This document shows positions 12,399 through 20,470 of a DNA stretch of 64,000 bases, in pieces. Source of the DNA: a virus; the IMG/VR virus record IMGVR_UViG_3300006923_000014, positions 1 through 64,000 of that record. One strand, given 5' to 3'. The stretch's first letter is position 1, and each line of letters begins with the position of its first letter. The notes under the pieces were generated by a model that saw nothing but the letters and a program-made list of their open reading frames with translations, was not told the DNA's origin and made no database searches. Made by a program: the position numbers and the translations under genes.

Positions 12399-14465
12399 GT
12401 GATTACACTAACCTTTGTCCTTGCTAACCATGGCTACATAGACCTCCCAAGTAATCTTTCTTCCTTGGGCTTCTCTGCTCCTGTAGATGAGCTTGGTACT
12501 GTAATAGCAAATATGGCCTATTATGGTTATGCCCCCTCTGCTGAGGCCATAACTCTTCTACAGCAGCTAGACAGCGAAGAGCTGCAGTCTTACTGGGTAG
12601 AACTTGAGCCGGTCTTGGCAACACTAACTGGTGATGACAAGGACATTGAGTTAGGGATAGTCTACAAGAACTTTCCTGCTGAAGTTCTTTCTATGAGCCA
12701 GGCTGAGTACTGGTTTAATCAAGTCTGCATGTATGTCGGTTTCTCTAAGGAACTTTTTACTCAAGAGGAAGAGGAGCGTGCTCCTCTAAATGAAGCTATC
12801 GATCTTAAGATTCTTCATGTTGAAAAGAGTAATACTCTTGAGCAGATTGCATCAAGTCTACTCAAGTCTCCTGTTCGCTGGAACAAGACTGAACAAGAAG
12901 AGATCGAATTTATTATTAAGCATGGCACTGTTGCCGTTCTAAGCGAAATCTCCTTTAAGGAGAATTTCGCCTCTCTTGCCGAATCCATTCTTGAGATGGA
13001 AAATATTCCCTATATAAACTCTACAGATGTTCTTCGAATGGGTGCTGCTCTTTCTGGAGCAGACCTTTCTAATGGACCTGTAAGGTTTCGTAAGTTTAAG
13101 CGTAGTGAGCGGCGACAGCTTCTTGGAATGCTTTCAACCAATCATCTTCTTAAGAATGATGTTGCTATGCGGCCTGAGGTCTGGAAGCGATTCCTATACA
13201 GTCTACACCCTGGCGACTACAAGGCTCATTATCCTGTTGTCGTAGAAGCTTACAACCAACTCTATAAGAAGTCTCTTCCGAAAAGCTATAACTCTAAGAT
13301 AGAGATTATGCTTGCAGAAAACAACCCAGAAGTTCTTGATCTTCTCGTTACTCGTCCTGGAGTATTTCTTCGTAGATTTGTTAAGACTGCTAAGACTTTT
13401 GGAAATCTAGCTGCTATGCGATTCACAGAAGTTATTCCAGAGCTAACTATAATGCAACTTGTTAAGTTTAAGGCTTATCTGGATACAATTTCTTTTCGAG
13501 AGACTCGTATCTTTCCTCCAAGAGGCAATTGGACAAAGGCACAAATTGGCGAACCAGTTGGAAATATTCCTGGTCGCATTAAGATTATTAGTGCTATCGA
13601 AAATGAGCTTAACAAGCGTTTGAGTTTTCGTTATCCTCAAGGTGTCAGTCTTGATCCAATGAGTTCAGATATTACTTTGCCAGAAAACGACAGCACCCTT
13701 ACTGAATATAATCGAGGGACTGTATTCCATATTCCTCAAGAAGCCAATTTCGTAAGAACGGCTTCTTTTTGGACTAGCCCCCGCCACACAGTTTGGTTTG
13801 ATAATGGTTGGAACTTCTTTAATGAAGAATGGATTGGAATGGACAGTGTTTGCTGGAACAAGACAGACGCTATAGGTGCTCTCTTTTCTGGAGATCCATT
13901 GAGTTCTAGGACCAAGGATGGTCACGCTTGTCAAGTCATTGATCTAAACATTGATGAACTCAAGTCTGCTGGTGTCAGATATGCAGTCTGGAACATCCTC
14001 TGTTTCTCAGGGAAGAAGTTTTCTGAAGCTCCAGAAGGTGTATTCGGCGCACTTCAATGGGGAGAAAATGCACAAGAAGGTAAGATTTTCGAACCTTCTC
14101 GCGCACAACTTACTTTTACTATTAAGGACGAAGCTCTTACTAAGTACATTGCACTTCTTGATGTAGAAACACGAAGTATTGTTTATCTTGATGCAAACTT
14201 AAAGGGGCATACTCACTCCGCAAAGTCTAACCAAAAGATTCTTACAGAGTTTATGCCTCCGTACATGGAGTATATCTATTCTCTACCAACAGTAATGGAC
14301 TTGTTCGATACTCTTCCCAAGAGTGCAGATGGAACTAAGATTCTATATGATGACAAGGAAGCTGTTCTTCAAGACGAGGAAGACGCTTATGTCTTTCAGA
14401 AATTAAATCCAGAAAGTTCTTTCACTCAAATAAATCTTAACGAAATTCTTTCATCAAAGGAATGA
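12399..14465 (+). CDS. Large protein with C-terminal TerD-like domain (688 aa)
   Basis: GTG start with AGGAG 8 bases upstream. Residues about 1-400 are helical and solenoid-like (HEAT- or TROVE-like in texture, not proven). Residues about 475-640 resemble TerD/stress-response beta-sandwich domains: LFSGDPLSS, a DLNIDEL strand, then AVWNILCFSG and a long strand series. TerD-type domains bind calcium and belong to tellurite/phage-resistance stress systems. Two tandem RNA motifs precede it. The next gene starts 3 bases downstream. Function in a phage is unknown; interference with Ter-type defence or RNA binding are options. Confidence 0.6.
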   Translation: MITLTFVLANHGYIDLPSNLSSLGFSAPVDELGTVIANMAYYGYAPSAEAITLLQQLDSEELQSYWVELEPVLATLTGDDKDIELGIVYKNFPAEVLSMSQAEYWFNQVCMYVGFSKELFTQEEEERAPLNEAIDLKILHVEKSNTLEQIASSLLKSPVRWNKTEQEEIEFIIKHGTVAVLSEISFKENFASLAESILEMENIPYINSTDVLRMGAALSGADLSNGPVRFRKFKRSERRQLLGMLSTNHLLKNDVAMRPEVWKRFLYSLHPGDYKAHYPVVVEAYNQLYKKSLPKSYNSKIEIMLAENNPEVLDLLVTRPGVFLRRFVKTAKTFGNLAAMRFTEVIPELTIMQLVKFKAYLDTISFRETRIFPPRGNWTKAQIGEPVGNIPGRIKIISAIENELNKRLSFRYPQGVSLDPMSSDITLPENDSTLTEYNRGTVFHIPQEANFVRTASFWTSPRHTVWFDNGWNFFNEEWIGMDSVCWNKTDAIGALFSGDPLSSRTKDGHACQVIDLNIDELKSAGVRYAVWNILCFSGKKFSEAPEGVFGALQWGENAQEGKIFEPSRAQLTFTIKDEALTKYIALLDVETRSIVYLDANLKGHTHSAKSNQKILTEFMPPYMEYIYSLPTVMDLFDTLPKSADGTKILYDDKEAVLQDEEDAYVFQKLNPESSFTQINLNEILSSKE

Positions 14466-14468
14466 ATA

Positions 14469-14699
14469 ATGGACTCTACATTTAATGACTATAAGCTCAG
14501 AGTAAGAGCAGCTTATAACAACAACCCTGGTTGGCGATATGGACAAACTATATTCAATGTGCTCTGTAAAATGAGGCCAGACCTAAGTGAACAAATTAGA
14601 GCCACTAAGCTAGACCCATTCTATTCAGATCATCGACCAAAACATGAAGCACAAGCCTTGCAGGCGAAATGCTTCGAGTGGATCGCCAGTAATTGGTAA
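14469..14699 (+). CDS. Hypothetical protein (76 aa)
   Basis: A small soluble protein with a YKLRVRAAYNNNPGWRYGQ start and a single Cys near each end. Starts 3 bases after the TerD-like gene, so probably co-expressed. Similar small proteins predicting poxvirus-like or phage unknowns exist, but I do not recognise a family. Confidence 0.65.
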   Translation: MDSTFNDYKLRVRAAYNNNPGWRYGQTIFNVLCKMRPDLSEQIRATKLDPFYSDHRPKHEAQALQAKCFEWIASNW

Positions 14700-14706
14700 T
14701 CTGCTA

Positions 14707-14846
14707 GCTCTCTATTAGTCTTTCTATTGGGTTATCCGGACGCCACGTAGAATTGATTAGGTTAGATTGAAACTAAAGTTTCTCTAATAGGTTTAGTTAA
14801 GTCGCGCTGCACCTTGACAACCTCCCTAATATCATTAATAGAGAGC
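14707..14846 (+). ncRNA. Structured RNA with 11-bp closing stem
   Basis: GCTCTCTATTA (14707-14717) pairs perfectly with TAATAGAGAGC (14836-14846). Inside is GAAACT/AGTTTC (14769/14777) flanked by GATTAG and CTAAT. The closing stem shares CTCTCTATT with the element at 4865, suggesting a small family. No reading frame of note occupies it. Confidence 0.45.
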
Positions 14847-14879
14847 ACCTTTTACTATAAGAAAAAGCAAAGGAGAAAA

Positions 14880-14933
14880 ATGTATTCATATCTATTACTA
14901 ACAGTTAATAAGATTAATGGGGGTATAGTATGA
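14880..14933 (+). CDS. Possible 17-aa leader peptide
   Basis: AAAGGAGAAAA immediately precedes this ATG, and the stop overlaps the ATG of the next gene by 4 bases. The peptide MYSYLLLTVNKINGGIV may serve to couple translation of the downstream membrane protein. Confidence 0.3.
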   Translation: MYSYLLLTVNKINGGIV

Positions 14934-15181
14934 GTAAACCTACACCATATTCTTTGGTAAAGGGAAGTATTCTTCTTTGTCTTATTCTTTCCATTCCTCT
15001 TTGGTTAGAGCTTGCTCTTAAAGCAATTGTTCTTGGTCTTTTCTTAGGTCCAGTTTGGTATGTGGCAAAACATATTATGAGCTTCTTGACCAAAAATGAA
15101 GACAAGGCACTTGACTGGGCTCAAGATAAAGCATTAGACTATTGGGCCGAGAAAACTAAAGATGGATTAATTCCTGAATGA
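14930..15181 (+). CDS. Membrane protein (83 aa)
   Basis: Two hydrophobic helices (about residues 10-28 and 29-48), then an amphipathic tail with a short repeat (DKALDWAQDKALDYWA). The repeat suggests a membrane-surface helix. Overlaps the following FQGPG gene by 4 bases. Confidence 0.65.
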   Translation: MSKPTPYSLVKGSILLCLILSIPLWLELALKAIVLGLFLGPVWYVAKHIMSFLTKNEDKALDWAQDKALDYWAEKTKDGLIPE

Positions 15182-15537
15182 AAAAACCTATTTCGATTTT
15201 CCAAATAAAAACACTTTATCAAAATCTTTGGGAATTCCAAGACCGTTTTTTCAAAATATTTAGAGAAATATTTCAAGGACCAGGAACCTATGTAGTAGAG
15301 ATTATTGATTTTGATCTAGAACCCAAGCCGACCCACTGTAAACAAGTTATAGTTCGAGTAAATAAAAATAGAACAATTCATTCCAAATTAACACCCGCCT
15401 GGATTGAGATTAATTTTAACAAAACTGTATACTGTGAGTGGTGGTGGCATGGACAGCGAATTCCCTCTGAACAAGGCAAAAATTTGCGTCGACAACTCTT
15501 ATATAAAGAGATAATGATTGGAGAAAACAATGGCTGA
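15178..15537 (+). CDS. FQGPG-family small protein, member 7
   Basis: EIFQGPGTYVVEI, then VRVNKNRTIHSKLTPAW, a Trp-rich YCEWWWHGQRI turn and LLYKEIMIGE. 119 residues. It shows the full family architecture and a typical 8-base overlap with the next gene. Confidence 0.85.
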   Translation: MKKPISIFQIKTLYQNLWEFQDRFFKIFREIFQGPGTYVVEIIDFDLEPKPTHCKQVIVRVNKNRTIHSKLTPAWIEINFNKTVYCEWWWHGQRIPSEQGKNLRRQLLYKEIMIGENNG

Positions 15538-15694
15538 AAGTAAAAAGAGAAATAATGATACTAAAATACTTCACTGCAGTCCCTGCAAGTCTCATATTTT
15601 CCAAGATAAAAGATATGGAAATAAAATGAGAGTGCACAATGGGTGTGCAGGGCCTGCTTATCGATGTACTATATGTAGCAATACACGCAATTAG
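15530..15694 (+). CDS. Small zinc-ribbon protein (54 aa)
   Basis: CSPC and CTIC knuckles plus an extra Cys make this 54-residue basic protein a likely zinc ribbon. Coupled to member 7 by an 8-base overlap. Not recognised beyond the metal site. Confidence 0.6.
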   Translation: MAESKKRNNDTKILHCSPCKSHIFQDKRYGNKMRVHNGCAGPAYRCTICSNTRN

Positions 15695-15734
15695 CTTTCC
15701 TCAAAAAGATATCCCGTCCCAATGATGGTGGTGC

Positions 15735-15834
15735 TAGGGAGCAAACCCGACAATAGTTGCTTATGAGCTTTATCCGGGGTCGTTGAGGGAGTTGGGGGAC
15801 TCTTCCTAAGAGGAGAAAACAAAAGTCCCTACCA
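15735..15834 (+). promoter_or_regulatory. Structured leader with mutually exclusive stems
   Basis: TAGGGA (15735) can pair with TCCCTA (15826), while GGGACT (15796) can pair with AGTCCC (15824); both use the same 3' strand. The second stem also encloses CTCTT/AAGAG. CCA follows at 15832. Position 10 bases before an FQGPG gene fits an attenuator or switch; a tRNA-like origin is also possible. Confidence 0.35.
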
Positions 15835-15844
15835 TAGGTAAATT

Positions 15845-16180
15845 ATGGAATTATTTGGCACAAAAGTTTATGGTATTTTTAACACACAACGTTTTTACCA
15901 TTATAAAGACCATCCTTTAATGCAAGAAGATCCTTATAAATGGAAACTAAAAGCTTCTATGTACCAAGGGCCTGGTCTTTATTATTTTTATAATTATGAT
16001 AAACAATTGGTTTTGACTTTGGTTAATGAAAATAGAGAAGTCCATTCTAAAGAAATGCCAGCATGCACTTGGAGACTGGGGTCATCTCTTAAGCTTAACT
16101 GTCAATATTTTATAAATGGAATTATTATAAATAAATCTGAATTTCTTCATCAATTTTATAAAGAATTATGGAAAGAATAG
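15845..16180 (+). CDS. FQGPG-family small protein, member 8
   Basis: MYQGPGLYYFY, LVNENREVHSKEMPAC and YFINGIIINKSEFLHQFYKELW. 111 residues. The FQ is replaced by YQ, and the C-terminal M(L)GE is lost. Preceded by a structured leader rather than by overlap with another gene. Confidence 0.82.
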   Translation: MELFGTKVYGIFNTQRFYHYKDHPLMQEDPYKWKLKASMYQGPGLYYFYNYDKQLVLTLVNENREVHSKEMPACTWRLGSSLKLNCQYFINGIIINKSEFLHQFYKELWKE

Positions 16181-16238
16181 AAAAACTCTAGAAGCTAACT
16201 CTTAGTGGTTGGATTTAACATTAACAAAAGAAAATAAT

Positions 16239-16505
16239 ATGACACAATTTCCTAAAATTCTATGGGAAGGACCTATTTCACAAGGTTCTTCAACCTTTGG
16301 ACGAATAGTTGTTGTTAGCAATGACTATAGAATTAAAATACACACTCTTTTTTCTCTTCACAAGTCAGTGATCGTAGAATGTTCGTCAACAAGAGATTGT
16401 ATGGGGCAAAGAATCTGGAGAAAAGCCTCTACAGGCTCTTCTGGAACTCAGACACCAATGCGCGAGCAGGTTCTTACAGCAGCAGTGTGTTCTTTCCTTC
16501 CATGA
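16239..16505 (+). CDS. Hypothetical protein (88 aa)
   Basis: I place the start at ATG 16239, downstream of a weak TTG. It ends with a 4-base overlap (ATGA) with the next membrane gene, which supports this frame over the alternative frame open across the same region. Basic, mixed composition; not recognised. Confidence 0.5.
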   Translation: MTQFPKILWEGPISQGSSTFGRIVVVSNDYRIKIHTLFSLHKSVIVECSSTRDCMGQRIWRKASTGSSGTQTPMREQVLTAAVCSFLP

Positions 16506-16753
16506 TTCTGACTTACTATACAGTCTCTAGATCTTATCTATTTATAGACAATTGGTTTGCTATAAAAGAAGACGCCTTTCAAAAGGCCATGGAAGAGAAA
16601 AAGAAAGAAGATCAACAAGAAATACCAGATAAAGTTATGTGGGCTTTTCTTACTGTTCTGTCTCTTGTTCCTATTCTCGGAGAGTATTTTCTTCTTGCAG
16701 CAATTGTAGAAAATATAAATAATACATTTGGAAAAGAAGAGGTACAAGACTAA
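16502..16753 (+). CDS. Membrane protein (83 aa)
   Basis: A charged amphipathic segment (EEKKKEDQQE) precedes one hydrophobic hairpin (about residues 46-70, AFLTVLSLVPILGEYFLLAAIV). The start overlaps the upstream stop. Not recognised. Confidence 0.6.
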   Translation: MILTYYTVSRSYLFIDNWFAIKEDAFQKAMEEKKKEDQQEIPDKVMWAFLTVLSLVPILGEYFLLAAIVENINNTFGKEEVQD

Positions 16754-16778
16754 ATAGTCTTAATGGTATACTCTATGT

Positions 16779-17117
16779 ATGCCACAACCGGTACCCATTT
16801 ACACTATTTTTATTAAAGATCCACAGACATCATCTCGTTGGGTCAGAATAAGAACACATACCAAGACAGAAAGAATTCATGGACATCTTGGTCAAAGATA
16901 TTATAAAGGTCCGGGAACATATATAGTAAAAGATAGCCAAACAGGCCGACCTTTTGCTATTGCAAGAGTAAATGAAAAAAGACAACTTCATTCAGACACT
17001 CTTCCTGGTGTATTGCTTCTTACCAAAAGTACAACCTGGCCCTTCTATTTCACAAAAGGTATTTATCTTTCAGATACTGAATGGGCAGATCACCAATACA
17101 AACTCCTTATGACTTAA
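16779..17117 (+). CDS. FQGPG-family small protein, member 9
   Basis: YYKGPGTYIVKD, ARVNEKRQLHSDTLPG and a truncated turn (FYFTKGIYLSDTEW) before YKLLM. 112 residues. The VNEKR.LHS block is nearly identical to member 10 and to member 14. Confidence 0.83.
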   Translation: MPQPVPIYTIFIKDPQTSSRWVRIRTHTKTERIHGHLGQRYYKGPGTYIVKDSQTGRPFAIARVNEKRQLHSDTLPGVLLLTKSTTWPFYFTKGIYLSDTEWADHQYKLLMT

Positions 17118-17142
17118 AGAATATCTTCTTTAAAACTTTATT

Positions 17143-17466
17143 ATGAAACCAACTCCTATTTATATTATCAAGACAGGATTGTGGCATATTTATCTTTTAG
17201 ATGAAAATATGCAACTTAATCTGACTATCTTTAAAGGGGCTGGAACATATATTATTCAGCGTAATAAAAGTCAATGGATACAAATAGTTAGAGTTAATGA
17301 AAAAAGAAAACTCCACTCTCCAAGTTTCAGCAAACCCTCATCTGTTCTTATTCATAAAGATGATCTTACACAAATACAAAAAACATATCATTATCATGGA
17401 CAACAAGTTGAAAGAGAAGAGTTACGTTATCAATGGCTAATGATAAAAGAAAAATCTATATCATAG
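17143..17466 (+). CDS. FQGPG-family small protein, member 10
   Basis: IFKGAGTYIIQ, VRVNEKRKLHSPSF, YHYHGQQVEREEL and YQWLMIKE. 107 residues. Overlaps member 11 by 34 bases, with the two frames both clearly family-like, so the overlap is real. Confidence 0.83.
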   Translation: MKPTPIYIIKTGLWHIYLLDENMQLNLTIFKGAGTYIIQRNKSQWIQIVRVNEKRKLHSPSFSKPSSVLIHKDDLTQIQKTYHYHGQQVEREELRYQWLMIKEKSIS

Positions 17467-17822
17467 AGAATTATTGGTCCAAAACAAATGCAGGAAGTTT
17501 TCAAGAAGCTTTAGATAAAGGACTCTTTCAAGGCTCAGGTGTCTATGTCTTATGCTCAATGAAGTTAGCTACTGATAGTGCAGAAAACACATGGATTGAA
17601 ATTATAAAAGTAAATAGCCTGGGAGAAGTTCATTGCTCTCATGGTCATGTTGCAGAATGGTATTCTAGTGGCTTCCCAGTACCCCCTAAAAATAAAGAAC
17701 AATTTTATTCTTTCCATGGGAAGACAATGTCGAAAAAAGAATGGGAAAAAGAAGTATATAGAGAAATAATGCTTAGAGAAACAAATGATTGTCTGGATAA
17801 CCCCAAGGAAGAAAAGAATTAG
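17433..17822 (+). CDS. FQGPG-family small protein, member 11
   Basis: LFQGSGVYVL, IKVNSLGEVHCSHGHVAEW, YSFHGKTMSKKEW and VYREIMLRE. 129 residues. The PA of the family is absent and Cys replaces Ser in the LHS block. Overlaps the next gene by 38 bases. Confidence 0.82.
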   Translation: MANDKRKIYIIENYWSKTNAGSFQEALDKGLFQGSGVYVLCSMKLATDSAENTWIEIIKVNSLGEVHCSHGHVAEWYSSGFPVPPKNKEQFYSFHGKTMSKKEWEKEVYREIMLRETNDCLDNPKEEKN

Positions 17823-18057
17823 GTTCTATTCTTCTAATAAAGAATGGTTTCATCTTGTCCATGTAGCAAGAAAAGTTGATGGCAAATGGATTCTTCCTCT
17901 TGATTCAAATATTCTACAAGCAATATTTGTTGCTTCTAAAGAAAAAGAATACAAAATGCTTGTAACAAATAACATTCCAAACAAACACCAATTACTCTTG
18001 GGACAATTAATAGAAGAATTAGAGAGAATATTTAATGAGCAAAAGACATCCCCGTAA
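17785..18057 (+). CDS. EYK-family small protein, member 1
   Basis: A 90-residue protein with the C-terminal pattern of a second small-protein family in this window: (E)YK.L.T...(P)..(L)..LL..L, here EYKMLVTNNIP followed by LLLGQLIEELERI. The N-terminal part is a small beta domain (RFYSSNKEWFHLVHVA). It follows directly on FQGPG member 11, linking the two families physically. Function unknown. Confidence 0.65.
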   Translation: MIVWITPRKKRIRFYSSNKEWFHLVHVARKVDGKWILPLDSNILQAIFVASKEKEYKMLVTNNIPNKHQLLLGQLIEELERIFNEQKTSP

Positions 18058-18223
18058 AGACAAGAAAAAGTCTAGACAACATACCAAAGACGAACCCGTC
18101 TTAGTTAATATAGGGAAATACACTCCCAGCGCAGCTGAAATTCACTCTGATGGAACAATGATTTATCTTCTCCATCCTACTGGTCTCAATCGTAAACAAA
18201 GGAGAAAACATGGCCTGTATTAA
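18035..18223 (+). CDS. Small basic protein (62 aa)
   Basis: Strongly basic N-terminus (KRHPRKDKKKSRQH) and a GLNRKQRRKHG C-terminus. Overlaps both neighbours by 23 and 14 bases. Possibly nucleic-acid binding by composition. Confidence 0.6.
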   Translation: MSKRHPRKDKKKSRQHTKDEPVLVNIGKYTPSAAEIHSDGTMIYLLHPTGLNRKQRRKHGLY

Positions 18224-18590
18224 TCAAGCTATGGAGTGGCTCGATAAAGGCCAAAAACTTTTTAGAGCCGAATGGGCAGCAAAGTCTGCTTATATCTATT
18301 TAGAGCAGGATGATCAAATCTTTGTTAATTGGGATGGAACTATACATGAATATGGTCTCAGGCTTAGTGATCTCACAGCTACAGATTGGGAAATTTATAA
18401 AGAAATAAATTTTCAAACTGTAACTAGCTTCAAGGAAGCTTGCTCCCATATGGACCAGGGTGGACTTGCTGAAAGATCAGGCGTGAGTCCAGTTAAACTT
18501 TGGAGAAATAACTTTTATATTGAAGCTACTTCAGCTCGCTATGCTTTGACTTATCTAGATGTTATGGCAACAGATTGGGTTCTTCTTTAA
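18210..18590 (+). CDS. Tad2-like (DUF2829) protein, tandem domains
   Basis: Residues 1-65 follow the DUF2829 pattern: a helix A..WL.KG, then R..W, a YIYL strand and a terminal SDL.ATDWEIY. Residues about 70-126 repeat it: SFKEACSHMDQGG, LWRNNFYIE and LDVMATDWVLL. DUF2829 includes Tad2, a phage protein that sequesters the signalling molecule of Thoeris defence as a multimer. A covalent two-domain form would be unusual. AAAGGAG precedes the start. Anti-Thoeris function is inferred from family resemblance only. Confidence 0.7.
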   Translation: MACINQAMEWLDKGQKLFRAEWAAKSAYIYLEQDDQIFVNWDGTIHEYGLRLSDLTATDWEIYKEINFQTVTSFKEACSHMDQGGLAERSGVSPVKLWRNNFYIEATSARYALTYLDVMATDWVLL

Positions 18591-18838
18591 TCCTATCTAA
18601 AACTTTAGAGGATGGACTCTTAGAAGTCCATCGCTCTTCTTGCCTTCATCCTCCCGACAATACATATGGTAATCATATGTGTGTATGGGGAGAAGGTGGG
18701 TCATGGTTCAGATGGCAAAACAATTGGTACACTGGGTGGCCAAAATCTCAACATAAAGTAAAACTTATATTAAAGGATTGTGACAATTGGGAAGAAGCAC
18801 AAGAGTTTCTTTCCCTAAATCCATACTTAATAGGATAG
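18575..18838 (+). CDS. Hypothetical protein (about 87 aa)
   Basis: The frame is protein-like (Trp-rich GGSWFRWQNNWYTGW, ending in a helix), but the only reasonable start is TTG 18575 inside the previous gene, without a clear ribosome-binding site. Ends 3 bases before the PP2C gene. Start uncertain. Confidence 0.5.
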   Translation: MGSSLILSKTLEDGLLEVHRSSCLHPPDNTYGNHMCVWGEGGSWFRWQNNWYTGWPKSQHKVKLILKDCDNWEEAQEFLSLNPYLIG

Positions 18839-18841
18839 ACA

Positions 18842-19480
18842 ATGAAGATCTTTACTCATAGTGCACAAGGACAACGCGCCTATCAAGAAGATAGACTTCT
18901 TATTCAAGACTCTCTTTTAGTTATTGCAGATGGAATGGGTGGCCACCCCAATGGAGATAAGGCTGCTACACATGCTGTAGAATGCCTCTCTGCCGTCGCT
19001 TCTGAAGTAGAAGAGACCAAGGGTCTCATGAATACTGATGAGCTAACCAGAGGGATTAAGAACGCAAATACGCTATGTATTCAAGCGGGCGACCGACGAG
19101 GTTCAACAGTTTCTACTGTTTACATTGATAAGGACACTAGTTCTCTTCAAATTGCACATGTAGGTGATACAAGAATTTATCTAATGCGCGGCCCAAATCT
19201 TATCTATCGTACAGATGATCATGGTTATGGCCATACGCTTACAAATTGTCTTGGCTTTCTTGTCCAAGTAGACACAAAGGTTCTCTCCTATCAGGAAGGA
19301 GATATCCTCCTCATGACTACAGATGGTATTCATGATGTATTTGATGGAAGTTATCATCTATACTCTGAAATTCAGAAGGCAATTGAACTAGGTTTTAATC
19401 CTGCAGAGAAACTATGTAGTCTTGCTATTGACGAAAGAGAGTCTAGAGACAATTGCACTGCAATAATATGCCTTCTATAG
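18842..19480 (+). CDS. PP2C-family Ser/Thr protein phosphatase
   Basis: A 212-residue catalytic domain with the PPM metal motifs in order: ED at 16-17, ADGMGGHPNG (Asp30, Gly31), GSTVS near 87, HVGDTRIYL near 106, TTDGIHD (Asp161) and RDNCTAI (Asp203). The length matches minimal bacterial Stp-type phosphatases. It should dephosphorylate Ser/Thr on host or phage proteins in the cytoplasm with Mn/Mg. No kinase is seen in the window, so it may counter host Hanks-type kinases. A 13-base overlap couples it to the next FQGPG gene. Confidence 0.9.
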   Translation: MKIFTHSAQGQRAYQEDRLLIQDSLLVIADGMGGHPNGDKAATHAVECLSAVASEVEETKGLMNTDELTRGIKNANTLCIQAGDRRGSTVSTVYIDKDTSSLQIAHVGDTRIYLMRGPNLIYRTDDHGYGHTLTNCLGFLVQVDTKVLSYQEGDILLMTTDGIHDVFDGSYHLYSEIQKAIELGFNPAEKLCSLAIDERESRDNCTAIICLL

Positions 19481-19782
19481 TAAAAAACATCAAAGTCATC
19501 AAATTAGATGAAGCTATTCTGTATAAAAATAAGCATAAAATAAAATTACTTTCTTGCCATTTTCTTAGAGCAGGGCGCTATAGAATAGATTTTGGAGAAA
19601 AAGGAATAGCCTGGGCTTGGTGTGATGAAGAAAGACAACTCCATTCTTTAAAAGGGCCTGCTCTAAAAATATTTTATGGATATGAATTACCCCATGAATA
19701 TTTTTATATTAATGGTAAGTCTATTTTGAAAGAAGACTGGATAGTAGAAAAACAATATCGAGATCTTATGACCAATGGATGA
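19468..19782 (+). CDS. FQGPG-family small protein, member 12
   Basis: Start at ATG 19468 inside the end of the phosphatase gene. FLRAGRYRI replaces FQGPG.Y; ERQLHSLKGPAL, YFYINGKSILKEDW and YRDLM are typical. 104 residues. Confidence 0.8.
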   Translation: MPSIVKNIKVIKLDEAILYKNKHKIKLLSCHFLRAGRYRIDFGEKGIAWAWCDEERQLHSLKGPALKIFYGYELPHEYFYINGKSILKEDWIVEKQYRDLMTNG

Positions 19783-20098
19783 GTATCAATTAGAATATGT
19801 TTTTTTTAAACATACCCCACAATATAAAAAAGGTCGCTTTAAACTTGAAGAACAGCATTTTAAAGGGCCTGGAAAATATTCTTATATCAATGAATATAAA
19901 ACTATAGATTATTGTATTGTTGATGAAGCAGGGTATTTGCATAATTTAAAAGGACCTGCCTGGGTTTTAGGAAGTCTTCAGGAAGATAATAAGATTCCTT
20001 TTTCTAGTATTTATTATATTCATGGAATAGAAATTACAAAAGAAAAGTTCTTGTTTGAAAAAGAATACAAAGAAATAATTATAGGAAAACAAAAATGA
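19775..20098 (+). CDS. FQGPG-family small protein, member 13
   Basis: HFKGPGKYSYI, GYLHNLKGPAW, YYIHGIEITKEKF and YKEIIIGK. 107 residues. Overlaps the previous member by 8 bases and the next gene by 4. It shares LKGPA with member 12, indicating that these neighbours arose by duplication. Confidence 0.83.
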   Translation: MDEYQLEYVFFKHTPQYKKGRFKLEEQHFKGPGKYSYINEYKTIDYCIVDEAGYLHNLKGPAWVLGSLQEDNKIPFSSIYYIHGIEITKEKFLFEKEYKEIIIGKQK

Positions 20099-20460
20099 AT
20101 ACACCACATGTAGTTCTTGGCACCCACACTGATCCCTTCACCGCTACAGTCTTCCCTTCTTTAGAGGCTGCAACAACTTATATTGAAGGATCTCCATTCA
20201 AAAACTGTCTTTCTATTCTAGAAGCAGAAATGGGTAGTGAAACAGGAGCACTTTCTAATCCTGGAATCTCTTTTTCAGAAGCTTTTATGAAGGCACTAAC
20301 TCATGGAGATATGATTATGAGAGGAGATTATAAGTATCGGTATCATTCAGATACAAGTACTTGGTATAGATCCGCCGCCACCTCTACTGCTTACGAAGAA
20401 GAATATGAACTTACCGAAGAAGATCGTACACGAACAGACTGGCGGATCTACTCAGAATAA
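20095..20460 (+). CDS. Tad2-like (DUF2829-related) protein
   Basis: Residues about 58-121 follow the DUF2829 outline: SFSEAFMKALTHGDMIMRG, a Tyr-rich strand region and a terminal DRTRTDWRIY. The first 57 residues are an extra domain of unknown type. Lies within the FQGPG cluster, 1.9 kb from the tandem Tad2-like gene. Related function (ligand sequestration) is plausible but not shown. Confidence 0.55.
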   Translation: MNTPHVVLGTHTDPFTATVFPSLEAATTYIEGSPFKNCLSILEAEMGSETGALSNPGISFSEAFMKALTHGDMIMRGDYKYRYHSDTSTWYRSAATSTAYEEEYELTEEDRTRTDWRIYSE

Positions 20461-20470
20461 GCCTTTTAAG

